64,000 bases of DNA, taken from Lysinibacillus fusiformis (GTDB lineage Bacteria; Bacillota; Bacilli; Bacillales_A; Planococcaceae). Below are positions 40,620 through 49,932 of this stretch, in pieces. The stretch covers positions 22,399 through 86,398 of the forward strand of contig NZ_PYWL01000012.1 of NCBI RefSeq assembly GCF_003049525.1, read 5' to 3'. Position 1 is the first letter of the stretch. Each line of letters begins with the position of its first letter. The notes beneath the pieces were generated by a model, which searched no databases, had not been told where the DNA came from, and saw only the letters and a program-made list of their open reading frames with translations. A program made the position numbers and the translations under genes.

Positions 40620-42269
40620 ATGAAATACGATGTTGCAATAGTTGGTGCCGGACTGGCAGGCTTAGTGGCAGCCTGCGAGTTAGTCGATGCAAAGAAAAAA
40701 ATACTTCTAGTAGATCAAGAGCCTGAAAATTCATTAGGGGGACAGGCATTTTGGTCTTTTGGTGGCATATTTTTAGTAAATTCTCCTGAACAAAGAAGAC
40801 TCGGCATTAAGGATAGTAAGGAGTTGGCATGGCAGGACTGGTTAGGGACAGCAGGCTTTGATCGTTTAGAAGATGAGGATTCCTGGGCATATAAATGGGC
40901 GAGGGCCTATGTCGATTTTGCTGCGGGTGAAAAATATGATTGGTTGAAGTCAAAGGGGATTAAATTTTTTCCTATTGTTGGCTGGGCAGAACGGGGTGGT
41001 TCTCTTGCTGGTGGACATGGAAATTCAGTGCCGAGGTTTCATATTGTATGGGGAACAGGTCCAGGCATTGTTAAGCCATTTGTGGATAAAGTCAAAAAGG
41101 CCATAAAAGAAGGCTATATTGAATTTAAACCACGACATCGTGTGGATGAATTTATTCAGCAAGACGGAAGGATTATGGGGATAAGTGGAACAATACTAGC
41201 AGAAACCTTTATTAGTCGAGGGGAAAAAAGCTCAAGATTAGGAGTCGGAGAATTTTCTTATGAGGCTGCAGCCGTTATTGTGGCAAGTGGGGGTATCGGG
41301 GCGAATTTCGATTTAGTGAGAAAAAATTGGCCTGAACGATTAGGGACCCCTCCTAAAAATATGGTATGTGGTGTCCCTGCATATGTAGATGGAAGAATGC
41401 TGGAAATTACAGAGCATGCAGGAGGCCGTATTGTGAATCGTGATCGTATGTGGCATTACACAGAAGGATTAAAAAATTGGGATCCGATTTGGCCTAATCA
41501 TGGAATACGAATTTTGCCAGGCCCCTCCTCCTTATGGTTTGATGCAGAAGGTAACCGATTTCATGCGCCTAATTTCCCTGGATTCGATACACTCAGTACA
41601 CTAGAAACGATTCAAAAAACAGGCTATGACTATTCTTGGTTTATTTTAACAGAAAAAATTATTGAAAAAGAATTTGCTCTATCTGGCTCGGAACAAAATC
41701 CTGATTTAACAAACAAAAGCATTGGTGATGTTTTAAAAAGAATCATGCCCGGACCACCTGCTCCAATCCAAGCCTTTAAAAACCATGGTGAGGATTTTGT
41801 GATTGCAAATGATTTAAGAGAACTAGTAGATGGAATGAATAAACTAGTAGGCAATGATTTACTCGATTTCATGAAAATTAAAGAGCAAATTTTAGCAAGG
41901 GATCGAGAAATGGATAATAAGTTTACAAAAGATTTACAGGTGAACGCCATTCACGGTGCTAGAAATTATATTGGGGATAAGCTAGTACGTGTTGCTAAGC
42001 CACATAAAATTTTAGACACTAAAAATTGGCCTTTAATTGCGGTACGATTAAATATTTTAACAAGAAAAACCTTAGGTGGCTTACAAACAAACTTAAATGG
42101 GGCAGTGTTAGGGATGGATGGTCAGCCTATTTCAGGACTATTTGCTGCTGGGGAAGTAAGCGGCTTCGGAGGCGGTGGTGTTCATGGCTACCGCGCTTTA
42201 GAAGGAACGTTTGTTGGTGGCTGTATATTTAGTGGTAGGCAGGTAGGACGTTTTTTAGCAGAAGTTTAA
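40620..42269 (+). CDS. FAD-binding dehydrogenase (fumarate reductase flavoprotein-like)
   Basis: The 549-aa flavoprotein has an N-terminal FAD site (VAIVGAGLAGLVAACELVDA, DQEPENSLGGQAFWSFGG) and a C-terminal GGLQTNLNGAVLGMDGQPIS with AAGEVSGFGGGGVHGYRALEG. This is the succinate dehydrogenase/fumarate reductase/3-ketosteroid dehydrogenase superfamily, in the stand-alone group annotated as FAD-binding dehydrogenase. No iron-sulfur or membrane subunit is adjacent. The substrate is unknown. GGGGGTG precedes the ATG. The upstream region carries PurBox-like sites. Confidence 0.87.
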   Translation: MKYDVAIVGAGLAGLVAACELVDAKKKILLVDQEPENSLGGQAFWSFGGIFLVNSPEQRRLGIKDSKELAWQDWLGTAGFDRLEDEDSWAYKWARAYVDFAAGEKYDWLKSKGIKFFPIVGWAERGGSLAGGHGNSVPRFHIVWGTGPGIVKPFVDKVKKAIKEGYIEFKPRHRVDEFIQQDGRIMGISGTILAETFISRGEKSSRLGVGEFSYEAAAVIVASGGIGANFDLVRKNWPERLGTPPKNMVCGVPAYVDGRMLEITEHAGGRIVNRDRMWHYTEGLKNWDPIWPNHGIRILPGPSSLWFDAEGNRFHAPNFPGFDTLSTLETIQKTGYDYSWFILTEKIIEKEFALSGSEQNPDLTNKSIGDVLKRIMPGPPAPIQAFKNHGEDFVIANDLRELVDGMNKLVGNDLLDFMKIKEQILARDREMDNKFTKDLQVNAIHGARNYIGDKLVRVAKPHKILDTKNWPLIAVRLNILTRKTLGGLQTNLNGAVLGMDGQPISGLFAAGEVSGFGGGGVHGYRALEGTFVGGCIFSGRQVGRFLAEV

Positions 42270-42279
42270 TGCCAGTACA

Positions 42280-42312
42280 AAAGAGCATCGTCATAAACGA
42301 TGCTCTTTTTGT
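42280..42312. terminator. Bidirectional terminator
   Basis: A perfect 13-bp stem (42280-42292 with 42298-42310) with A-run and T-run lies between convergent genes. Confidence 0.85.
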
Positions 42313-42336
42313 CGCCAAGTAATGGAGTGACGTCTA

Positions 42337-43308
42337 TCATGAATTTGTGTTTTGGACATCTGCGATTTTAGCGATTTGCTCTTCGATTTGATTTACCGTC
42401 CAGCCATGCTCCTCAACGAAGAAGTTACGTTTGGCACGACGGCATTCATCAGAACAGCTACGCATATAAAAGTCTTCATGCTTTTCTTCACATAGCATTA
42501 ATTTATGGCATTCGGGATTTGCGCAGTTCGTATAACGTTCGGAAGGCTCACCTGTGAAATAGTCTTTTCCGATAACGACATGCTCCACTTGATTAATTGG
42601 CACACTGCGACGACGATCAAAAACAAACATTTGCCCATCCCAGAGTTGACCTTTTACCTCGGAATCTTTTGCGTATGTGGCAATACCACCATGTAATTGA
42701 CCAACACTTTTTCCGTAGCCCTCACGTTTTAACCAACCAGAGAATTTTTCACAACGAATTCCACCAGTACAGTAAGTTAAAATCTTTTTATCCACAAATT
42801 CTTCTTTATGTGTTTCCATCCATGCTGGTAGGTCACGGAAATTTTCAATATCCGGTCGAATAGCGCCTCTAAAATGACCAAGGTCGAATTCATAGTCATT
42901 CCGTGCATCGATAATGATCGTATTCTCTTCTTGCATTTGTTCCATAAATTCCTTAGGAGATAAATATTCCCCTGTTATTTCTAATGGATTAATATCATTT
43001 TCTAAACCTAAGTGAACAATCTCGCGGCGAGGGCGAACGTGCATTTTTTTGAAAGCATGCCCATCAGCTTCGTCAATTTTCCACATAATATCGCTAAATC
43101 GAGGATCTATCTTCATATGATTCATGTAAGCGTCTGTTTGTTCAATAGTTCCCGAAACAGTTCCGTTAATTCCTTCATTACCAACTAAAATGCGGCCAAG
43201 AAGTCCGAGTTCTTGACATAATGCTAAATGCTCTTCAGCAAATGCTATAGGGTCTTCAATCGTAACATATTTATAATAAAGTAATATACGATAGTCTTTT
43301 TGCGTCAA
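42337..43308 (-). CDS. trhO: tRNA uridine-34 hydroxylase TrhO (rhodanese family)
   Basis: TrhO makes 5-hydroxyuridine at the wobble position using O2. The N-terminal domain (EEHLALCQELGLLGRILVGNEGINGTVSG) precedes a rhodanese domain (about 125-220) with active Cys in ILTYCTGGIRCEKFS. A C-terminal Cys-rich part follows (CANPECHKLMLCEEKHEDFYM and RSCSDECR), probably zinc-binding. Length 323 aa is standard for the Bacillus YbfQ form. It is monocistronic. With queG and trmL this is the third wobble-34 enzyme in the window. Confidence 0.94.
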   Translation of the reverse strand: MTQKDYRILLYYKYVTIEDPIAFAEEHLALCQELGLLGRILVGNEGINGTVSGTIEQTDAYMNHMKIDPRFSDIMWKIDEADGHAFKKMHVRPRREIVHLGLENDINPLEITGEYLSPKEFMEQMQEENTIIIDARNDYEFDLGHFRGAIRPDIENFRDLPAWMETHKEEFVDKKILTYCTGGIRCEKFSGWLKREGYGKSVGQLHGGIATYAKDSEVKGQLWDGQMFVFDRRRSVPINQVEHVVIGKDYFTGEPSERYTNCANPECHKLMLCEEKHEDFYMRSCSDECRRAKRNFFVEEHGWTVNQIEEQIAKIADVQNTNS

Positions 43309-43447
43309 AATGTGTAACCACCTTTATAACAATATTCGTCCTTTAATATAGCATAACAAAAGCGAATTTGTTTAGCGGAGAAGGAGTTTTCTAAAAAAAC
43401 ACGAATAGTACATAGTGAATGACTATTCATATTTGGGGGTAATGGAG

Positions 43448-44230
43448 ATGGAATTTTCAACGATTACATTAGAAATGTTAGATCGCCGTGCAACGTTAAC
43501 TTTAAACCGTCCTCAGGCGATGAATGCGATGGATGATGTTATGATGCGAGAGCTAGCTGAATGCTTTGAGGCTTTGCAACAGGAAAAAGATATACAAGTA
43601 CTTGTTATTCGTGGAGAAGGGAAGGTCTTTTCTGCTGGAGGCGATATTAAGGCGATGCTTGATTCAAATAAGCCTCTAAATATTGACGAAGCGATGGTAT
43701 ATCTTACACGCATCGTTAAGGCCTATTATCAGCTACCAATGATAGTCATTGCGGCAGTTCATGGTGCATCGGCAGGTCTAGGCTTTAGTTTAACACTAGG
43801 GGCAGACATTGTTGTGGCATGTGAAAAGAGTAAGCTAGCTATGAATTTCATAGGCATAGGACTCATTCCAGATGGAGGTGGTCACTTCTTTATGAAGGAA
43901 CGTGTCGGTACGGTGAAAGCGAAACAAATGATTTGGGAAGGGAAGGTCCTTACAGCACAAGAAGCATTAGATGCAGGATTAATCGACTATATAGCCCCTG
44001 ATGGTACTGTCTTTGCAATGGCAGATCAGCTTGTTGGTAAAATGCTTGCCTCACCTATTTCTTCTATGATTACGACAAAAAATATTTTACACGCTCAAAA
44101 TTTAGCACAGCTCGAAAATATCCTTGCAATGGAAGCGGAAGGTCAATCAACCATGCGTAAATCGACAGATCATTTAGAAGGAATTCATGCCTTTGTAGAG
44201 AAAAGAACACCTGTCTTTGTAGGGAAATAA
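43448..44230 (+). CDS. Enoyl-CoA hydratase/isomerase family protein (YhaR-like)
   Basis: The crotonase-fold protein has the oxyanion-hole segments FSAGGDIKAML and AAVHGASAGLGFSLTLGADIVVA, and the acid/base region IGLIPDGGGHFFMKERVG, with Asp where hydratases often have Glu. It probably acts on fatty-acid or phenylacetate-type acyl-CoA. B. subtilis yhaR lies at the same place beside yhaO, supporting orthology. GGGGG at 43435-43439 is 8 nt before ATG 43448, better than the upstream ATGs at 43415 and 43442; 260 aa. Confidence 0.87.
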   Translation: MEFSTITLEMLDRRATLTLNRPQAMNAMDDVMMRELAECFEALQQEKDIQVLVIRGEGKVFSAGGDIKAMLDSNKPLNIDEAMVYLTRIVKAYYQLPMIVIAAVHGASAGLGFSLTLGADIVVACEKSKLAMNFIGIGLIPDGGGHFFMKERVGTVKAKQMIWEGKVLTAQEALDAGLIDYIAPDGTVFAMADQLVGKMLASPISSMITTKNILHAQNLAQLENILAMEAEGQSTMRKSTDHLEGIHAFVEKRTPVFVGK

Positions 44231-44235
44231 AAATA

Positions 44236-44270
44236 AGAAAAGGCATGTAGATATCCTACGTGCCTTTTCT
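44236..44270. terminator. Bidirectional terminator
   Basis: A 14-bp stem with one G-T pair (44236-44249 with 44257-44270) lies between the convergent hydratase and YhzC-like genes. Confidence 0.8.
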
Positions 44271-44276
44271 CAATTA

Positions 44277-44462
44277 TTAAACATGGAATAAAATTAATTT
44301 ACCTGAAGCGTTTACAAGACGATGAGTTTTGTTGGCAACACCTTTTTCTTCAATTTGTTGTTGGCCATTTAACTTAGCAGCCTCATCATTTTCAAATGTC
44401 CATGTTTCATCAAACAATGTTTCCCCTGTTTTTTCGAAAGCTGTGAAACGGTAATTCTCCAT
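44277..44462 (-). CDS. yhzC: YhzC-family small protein, 61 aa
   Basis: The sequence YRFTAFEKTGETLFDETW and NKTHRLVNASGKLILFHV matches my recollection of B. subtilis YhzC, a small conserved protein of unknown function encoded next to yhaR/yhaO. The position here is the same, which strengthens the call. SD AAGGGTGGGG upstream of the ATG. It contains no Cys and no membrane helix. Confidence 0.75.
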   Translation of the reverse strand: MENYRFTAFEKTGETLFDETWTFENDEAAKLNGQQQIEEKGVANKTHRLVNASGKLILFHV

Positions 44463-44727
44463 ACAAACCCCACCCTTTATTTAAATATATATCTATTATA
44501 CATAGAAGATTTATAAACTTCACGGTAAAACTAGTAAACTATTTGATAAATTACGAAAATTGTGGAAAAAGTAAGTCGACCTTTTTTTTTAAGCATTACC
44601 ATTTTTCATAAATAGGGAAGTATGATAAAATAGAACAAATATTCGGTTTTGTAATCATATGACTGCTTTGGTTGATAGTTTGTAGTAACTAACTGAGGTG
44701 GGAATTATCTATAGTTGGGGTGATTGG

Positions 44728-45942
44728 ATGTCAGCAATTCGTTTTTTCCATATGGCAGATTTACATTTAGATAGTCCATTTAAGGGCTTATTTGGCTTAC
44801 CTGAACACATTTTGAAGGAGATTCGATCAAGTACGTTTGATGCTTTTGATAAAATTATTCAAAAGGCCATTCAGGAGCAGCCCGACTTTTTATTAATTGT
44901 CGGAGATATTTACGATGGTGAAAATCGCAGTTTACAAGCCCAAAGGAAATTTCAAGAGGCAATGGAGAAACTTTTTCAACACAATATTCCTGTAATTATT
45001 AGCTATGGGAACCATGATCATTTAAAAGGAACTTGGACACGTTTTTCTTTACCAAGTAATGTGTATGAATTACCGGCTGAGACGAGTGTTGTCCAGTTGA
45101 AAATCCGCGGTCAGCAAGTCTGTATATACGGCTTCAGCTATAGTGAACGCCACTTAAAGGAGTCGGTTATTGATACTTATCCAATCGCTCAAGATTCTCA
45201 TGCAATTCATATTGGCATGCTGCATGGCAGTGAGGCAAGCGATACTTCACACGCTTTATATGCTCCATTTACAAAACAGCAACTACTTGAACGGAACTAT
45301 CATTATTGGGCGTTGGGGCATATTCATAAACGACAGCTCTTACATGAAAACCCTCCTATCGTTTATCCAGGCAATATTCAAAGCCGTCATCGTAAAGAAC
45401 AAGGAATAAAAGGTTGCTATGATGTAACTTTATCTCAAACAGCATGTGAACTTGATTTTATTCCTACCTCCACCATTGTTTATAACACAATAGAGGTGGA
45501 TTGTACGAATATCGTCCATGCTAATGAATTACTTAAAAGATGCGAGGAAGCAATTGCTGTCAATAGAACTTCATTGGGAGCGACGGTAGTGGAGCTTTAT
45601 TTAAAAAATATTGATGAGCAAACAGAGGCCTTGTTTGAGCATGCGACGGTGGACGCATGGCTGGAGACTATTCGCGAGGCAGAAGAAGGGATTGAGCCAA
45701 TGTGCTGGGTACAAAAAATGGTGTTACAAAAACCTTCAATTCACGGTGAATATTCTGCTGCTACGCAATCAGTCGTAAGTTTAATGGAGCAATGGGATAG
45801 TACTGACTGGAAGGATATACTAAAAGACTTGTACCAGTATGCTGGTGGTGCTAGACTGATCGAGCCTTTATCTGAAAAGGATATAAAGAATTTAACGCAC
45901 AACGCACAGTCACTATTGGCGGAAGAAATTCAAAGGGCGTGA
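44728..45942 (+). CDS. yhaO: SbcD-like DNA repair exonuclease YhaO
   Basis: The 404-aa metallophosphoesterase of the Mre11/SbcD family has the metal-binding motifs HMADLHLDSPF, IVGDIYDG, ISYGNHDHL, GMLHGS and ALGHIHKRQ in order. It would supply the nuclease of a complex with the YhaN ATPase. An in-frame GTG exists at 44698, but GGGGTG 7 nt before ATG 44728 decides the start. The stop overlaps the beginning of yhaN, and yhaN overlaps yhaM, so yhaONM is a tightly coupled operon for DNA/RNA processing. Confidence 0.92.
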   Translation: MSAIRFFHMADLHLDSPFKGLFGLPEHILKEIRSSTFDAFDKIIQKAIQEQPDFLLIVGDIYDGENRSLQAQRKFQEAMEKLFQHNIPVIISYGNHDHLKGTWTRFSLPSNVYELPAETSVVQLKIRGQQVCIYGFSYSERHLKESVIDTYPIAQDSHAIHIGMLHGSEASDTSHALYAPFTKQQLLERNYHYWALGHIHKRQLLHENPPIVYPGNIQSRHRKEQGIKGCYDVTLSQTACELDFIPTSTIVYNTIEVDCTNIVHANELLKRCEEAIAVNRTSLGATVVELYLKNIDEQTEALFEHATVDAWLETIREAEEGIEPMCWVQKMVLQKPSIHGEYSAATQSVVSLMEQWDSTDWKDILKDLYQYAGGARLIEPLSEKDIKNLTHNAQSLLAEEIQRA

Positions 45943-45947
45943 TGCAC

Positions 45948-48836
45948 ATGCTAACAATCAAAAAACTACAAATTTATGGCTTTGGTAAGCATCAAAACCT
46001 GACAATTCCCTTAAATGAAGGCGTTACAATTTTTTATGGTTTAAATGAGGCAGGAAAAACAACGATTCAGCAATTTGTTTTACAGATGCTCTTTGGCTTT
46101 CCAACAAGGCAGCAGACTCAGCGCAAATATGAACCAAAAACATCGACTAAGTTTGGTGGTCAACTGACACTATTACACCCTATTTATGGTTCCTGCATTA
46201 TTGAGCGTGTGAAAGGCAAGGCTTCAGGTGATGTTACTGTTTATCTTGAAGATGGTACAACGGGACAGGAGGAGTTGTTAGCTAAGCTTTTATATGGCTA
46301 TTCTAGAGCATCCTTTGAATCTATTTTTTCATTTTCTTTGCATGAGCTTCAAGGCATTGAAAAAATGTCAGAGGAGGAATTAACACATCTTCTCCTCTCC
46401 TCTGGCACAACAGGTATCCAGCACCTGTCTGCTCTTGAGAAAAAAATGGATAAAGAAGCGAACGAGTTATTTAAGAAAACAGGTAAAGTTCCAGTAATTA
46501 ATCAAAAAATTGAGCAGTTAAAGCAATTGGAGCGAACGATTAGACTCGAGCAAGGTAAGATCCAAACATTTGAGGATAAATTACAACAATTGCAACTTCT
46601 TGAGCAAAACCTAGAGAAACTTTATGCCACTCAAAAAAAGCAACAACAGCAATGGCAATACTTAACGGTTCAAAAGCAGGCCCTTCCTCTTATCAAGCAA
46701 CAACAGATGTTGCAGCAAGCATTAGGGGATGATCAATATGTTCAATTTCCAGCAGAAGGTGTAAGACGATATGAACAAGCAAAGGACCGTCTTTTACACG
46801 AAAGTCAGCAGTTGCTGCAATTAAAAGAACAATATCAATTGCTACAGGAAAAAGTGCTAGCTACTGTGAATGAGCAAACCGTAAATGAAATGGGCCGCCT
46901 TATGCAAAAGGAGGCAACATGGCATCAGTTGATCGTGAAGGAGAAAAACTTACGAGATGATCTCTTTATGCTGGAGCAAGAAATTGATACGCAGTTTCGT
47001 TTATTAGGTGTGCAAGAAAAAGAGGCACAGAACATTCTTCTTGGAGAAACAGTATCCTTACAGCAGGAACAGCAATTTCAACAGCAATTACAAAAGCTAG
47101 AAGAGGCGGAGGATGAGCTAAAGTTTCATTTACGTTCGCTAGAGCAAATCCATCAAGAATTAGATGCCATAACGCAACAAAAGCAAAGGTTAAACCAGGA
47201 GTCATTAACAAAGGAAGAAGAACATATTTTAGCACAGTGGCCTCAACAAAAGCGGAGGCTTGAGCAATTGCGTGCTGCCAAATCGCAACGGACTAAACAA
47301 AGGCAGCCTAATTATTTTTCTTGGATGATTTTATTAATTGGTCTATTGTCATTTGTTTATGGGGTTATTCAAAAAAATGTGGCGGTGGCCATTATTGGTG
47401 TAGTTTTAACAATCATAACAATATTGTTGATGAAGTTTGTTAGACAAACCACAGAGGCGCCCAATAAAGAAAATAGTCACCTCTTACGACAATTAGAGCA
47501 AGATGAAATGACTGTACAAACTATACTCCTAAAAAAACAAAGATTGGAAGATCGCTGGTTACATGTCAATGACCAGCAAAGCGAGAAGGAGCAGCAGTAT
47601 GCCCAATTAGAATATAAAATTCAGCAAGCAGAGTTAGAGAGTGAGGAAACTACGCAGTCATTGCAGCAATTTTTAAAACGCTATCGCTTACAAGGTACGA
47701 TCGCTAGAACGTTAATGCCAGAGTTATTTATGCGCATACGAAATGTGCAAGAACTGGCGGTTAAAAGGGACGGTTCCATTAGCCTTTTGCAAGAAATTCA
47801 GGATGAAAAGAATGGCCTTTATGAACAGCTTCAACAAGTACTAAATGAAATTTATAATGAACATGAAATATATATGTATTTGCGCACAGCCTACCTGGAA
47901 GCGCAGCAACAGCAACAACAAGTGCAGCAAGCACAAGCGCAGCTAGCTGACATCAAGATTAAACTACAAAGTGGACAAACACGAATAGATCGTTATACCG
48001 CTGATATGACACAGCTATTGAACGAAGCACAGGTGCAAAACGAACGAGATTATTATGAGAGATATGAGCAATTTGAGCAGCAGAGAAAAATTACGACAGA
48101 GCTTCAAACGGTTCTGGCTCAACTAGTCTCGTTGAATTTATCTGAACACGATGAGTTAATAGAGGACTCTGTTATGGAGAATATGCGTGTTTTAGAGCAG
48201 GAGCAAACGTCTTTGCAAGTGGATATAGACCGATGTCTTGAACATCGTGCTGCCTTGCAAATTGAAAAGGAACAGTTATTAAATGACGAAAAATATGGCC
48301 AAATGCTTCAACAGTTTGAACAAGAAAAATCGGAGTTACAGCAATTGATTGAGCATTGGGCAACGAAAAAAGCTGTGGCGACTGCTATTCATGAAACATT
48401 ATTTCGTCTTCGAGAAGAAAAATTACCACATGTTTTATCGAAGGTTAATGCGATATTCCAATTACTTACTGGAGGGCGCTACGATCAACTTACGATTCAT
48501 GAAGAGGGCTACTTTATTGCGAAAGATGTGGCAGGAATTCGTTATCAAATGGTTGAATTATCACAGGCGACTAAGGAGCAAGCCTACATGGCATTACGTA
48601 TGGCACTTGCCCAAACGTTGATGACCTCTGCGCCATTCCCGATTATTATGGATGATCCGTTTGTCCATTTTGATCGAAACCGTACAGACAAAATGGTACA
48701 ATTAATGAAAGAAGTAGGATATGAGCGTCAAATTTTATATTTTACTTGCCATGACGAAATGCTCAAACATTGGCCGAAAGAGCAAATTATTGATGTAGGA
48801 GCACTAGCAAATGAAAGGGGAGTGGCGTCAACATGA
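45948..48836 (+). CDS. yhaN: SbcC/Rad50-like ATPase YhaN with internal membrane segment
   Basis: The 962-aa SMC-like ATPase begins IKKLQIYGFGKHQNLTI, with Walker A GLNEAGKTTIQQF near residue 32. Two long coiled-coil regions rich in Gln/Glu/Leu follow, then the signature and Walker B at the C-terminus (LSQATKEQAYMALRMALAQT, PIIMDDPFVHFD). Between the coils, about residues 455-500, lie two hydrophobic helices (WMILLIGLLSFVYGV, VAVAIIGVVLTIITILL), so the tip appears membrane-inserted. It pairs with YhaO. ATG 45948 is preferred (10 nt after AAAGGG); GTG 45939 and ATG 45942 are in frame. Confidence 0.9.
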   Translation: MLTIKKLQIYGFGKHQNLTIPLNEGVTIFYGLNEAGKTTIQQFVLQMLFGFPTRQQTQRKYEPKTSTKFGGQLTLLHPIYGSCIIERVKGKASGDVTVYLEDGTTGQEELLAKLLYGYSRASFESIFSFSLHELQGIEKMSEEELTHLLLSSGTTGIQHLSALEKKMDKEANELFKKTGKVPVINQKIEQLKQLERTIRLEQGKIQTFEDKLQQLQLLEQNLEKLYATQKKQQQQWQYLTVQKQALPLIKQQQMLQQALGDDQYVQFPAEGVRRYEQAKDRLLHESQQLLQLKEQYQLLQEKVLATVNEQTVNEMGRLMQKEATWHQLIVKEKNLRDDLFMLEQEIDTQFRLLGVQEKEAQNILLGETVSLQQEQQFQQQLQKLEEAEDELKFHLRSLEQIHQELDAITQQKQRLNQESLTKEEEHILAQWPQQKRRLEQLRAAKSQRTKQRQPNYFSWMILLIGLLSFVYGVIQKNVAVAIIGVVLTIITILLMKFVRQTTEAPNKENSHLLRQLEQDEMTVQTILLKKQRLEDRWLHVNDQQSEKEQQYAQLEYKIQQAELESEETTQSLQQFLKRYRLQGTIARTLMPELFMRIRNVQELAVKRDGSISLLQEIQDEKNGLYEQLQQVLNEIYNEHEIYMYLRTAYLEAQQQQQQVQQAQAQLADIKIKLQSGQTRIDRYTADMTQLLNEAQVQNERDYYERYEQFEQQRKITTELQTVLAQLVSLNLSEHDELIEDSVMENMRVLEQEQTSLQVDIDRCLEHRAALQIEKEQLLNDEKYGQMLQQFEQEKSELQQLIEHWATKKAVATAIHETLFRLREEKLPHVLSKVNAIFQLLTGGRYDQLTIHEEGYFIAKDVAGIRYQMVELSQATKEQAYMALRMALAQTLMTSAPFPIIMDDPFVHFDRNRTDKMVQLMKEVGYERQILYFTCHDEMLKHWPKEQIIDVGALANERGVAST

Positions 48837-49768
48837 AAGGAATTACAACGCTCCAGGTTGGAGAAGCAGTTGATCAATATTTATTAATTAAACAAGCGAC
48901 AAAAGGAGTTACTACTGTTGGGAAGCCATTTATGTCGCTAATATTACAAGATAAAAGTGGAGATATTGAGGCAAAGCTTTGGGATACAAATGAGGATCAT
49001 GAAAAGATGTATCATGCTGAAGCCATTGTACGTGTCGGCGGAGAAATTCACGACTACAGAGGGAAAAATCAATTGCGCATCAAAGCCATTCGTGTGGCAA
49101 AGCCAGAAGAAGGAATTGCCATTCATGATTTAGTACCCTCCTCTGCAACACCAAAGGAACAACTATTTGAAGAGTTGAATCAATTTTTCTTTGATATTAA
49201 AAATCCAAATATTTCACGTATGACGAGAGCAGCCATTAAAAAACATCAGGACGCCATATTAGTTTTTCCAGCGGCAACTAAAAATCATCATGATTATGCT
49301 TCTGGCTTATTAGATCATATGGTGTCCATGTTAAAACTAGGTAAAGCCATTGCTGATTTATATCCGACTCTTAATCGAGACCTGTTATATGCAGGTATTA
49401 TTTTGCACGATATTGGAAAAGTTGTGGAGCTGTCTGGACCTATTGCCACGACATATACAGTGGAGGGCAACCTGTTAGGACATATTACGATTATGGTGAA
49501 TGAAATTGCTAAGATTGCTAGTGAGCTAGAAATCGAAGGTGAAGAAGTGATGCTTTTACAGCATATGGTATTATCTCACCATGGCAAGGAAGAGTGGGGT
49601 AGTCCAAAAAAGCCGATGGTTCAAGAAGCAGAAATTTTACATTATATTGATAACATCGATGCTAAGATGAATATGTTGACTAGAGCATTAGGTAAAACGG
49701 CACCTGGTGAATTTACAGAGCGACTATTCCCTCTGGATAACCGATCGTTTTATAAGCCAACATTTTAA
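48833..49768 (+). CDS. yhaM: 3'-5' exoribonuclease YhaM
   Basis: YhaM trims RNA and single-stranded DNA 3' ends. An N-terminal OB fold (about 10-95, FMSLILQDKSGDIEAKLW) precedes an HD domain (about 150-280) with metal ligands in NHHDYASGLLDHMVSM, ILHDIGKV and LSHHGKEEWGSPKKP. The ATG overlaps the yhaN stop by 4 nt. Length 311 aa is standard. The operon groups a nuclease/ATPase pair with this ribonuclease as in B. subtilis. Confidence 0.94.
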   Translation: MKGITTLQVGEAVDQYLLIKQATKGVTTVGKPFMSLILQDKSGDIEAKLWDTNEDHEKMYHAEAIVRVGGEIHDYRGKNQLRIKAIRVAKPEEGIAIHDLVPSSATPKEQLFEELNQFFFDIKNPNISRMTRAAIKKHQDAILVFPAATKNHHDYASGLLDHMVSMLKLGKAIADLYPTLNRDLLYAGIILHDIGKVVELSGPIATTYTVEGNLLGHITIMVNEIAKIASELEIEGEEVMLLQHMVLSHHGKEEWGSPKKPMVQEAEILHYIDNIDAKMNMLTRALGKTAPGEFTERLFPLDNRSFYKPTF

Positions 49769-49932
49769 TCATTCAACACATTATTTGTGAAATTTTCGTT
49801 TCTAAATAACTGTGTGGGCGAGCTTTTATATAAGTCTAATTATATATCTGCGGAATTTCAGTACCTATCCATTGTACCAATACTGTATTTATTTTAGAAT
49901 ATAGGAAGAATTTATAGGAATGGGGAAAAACA

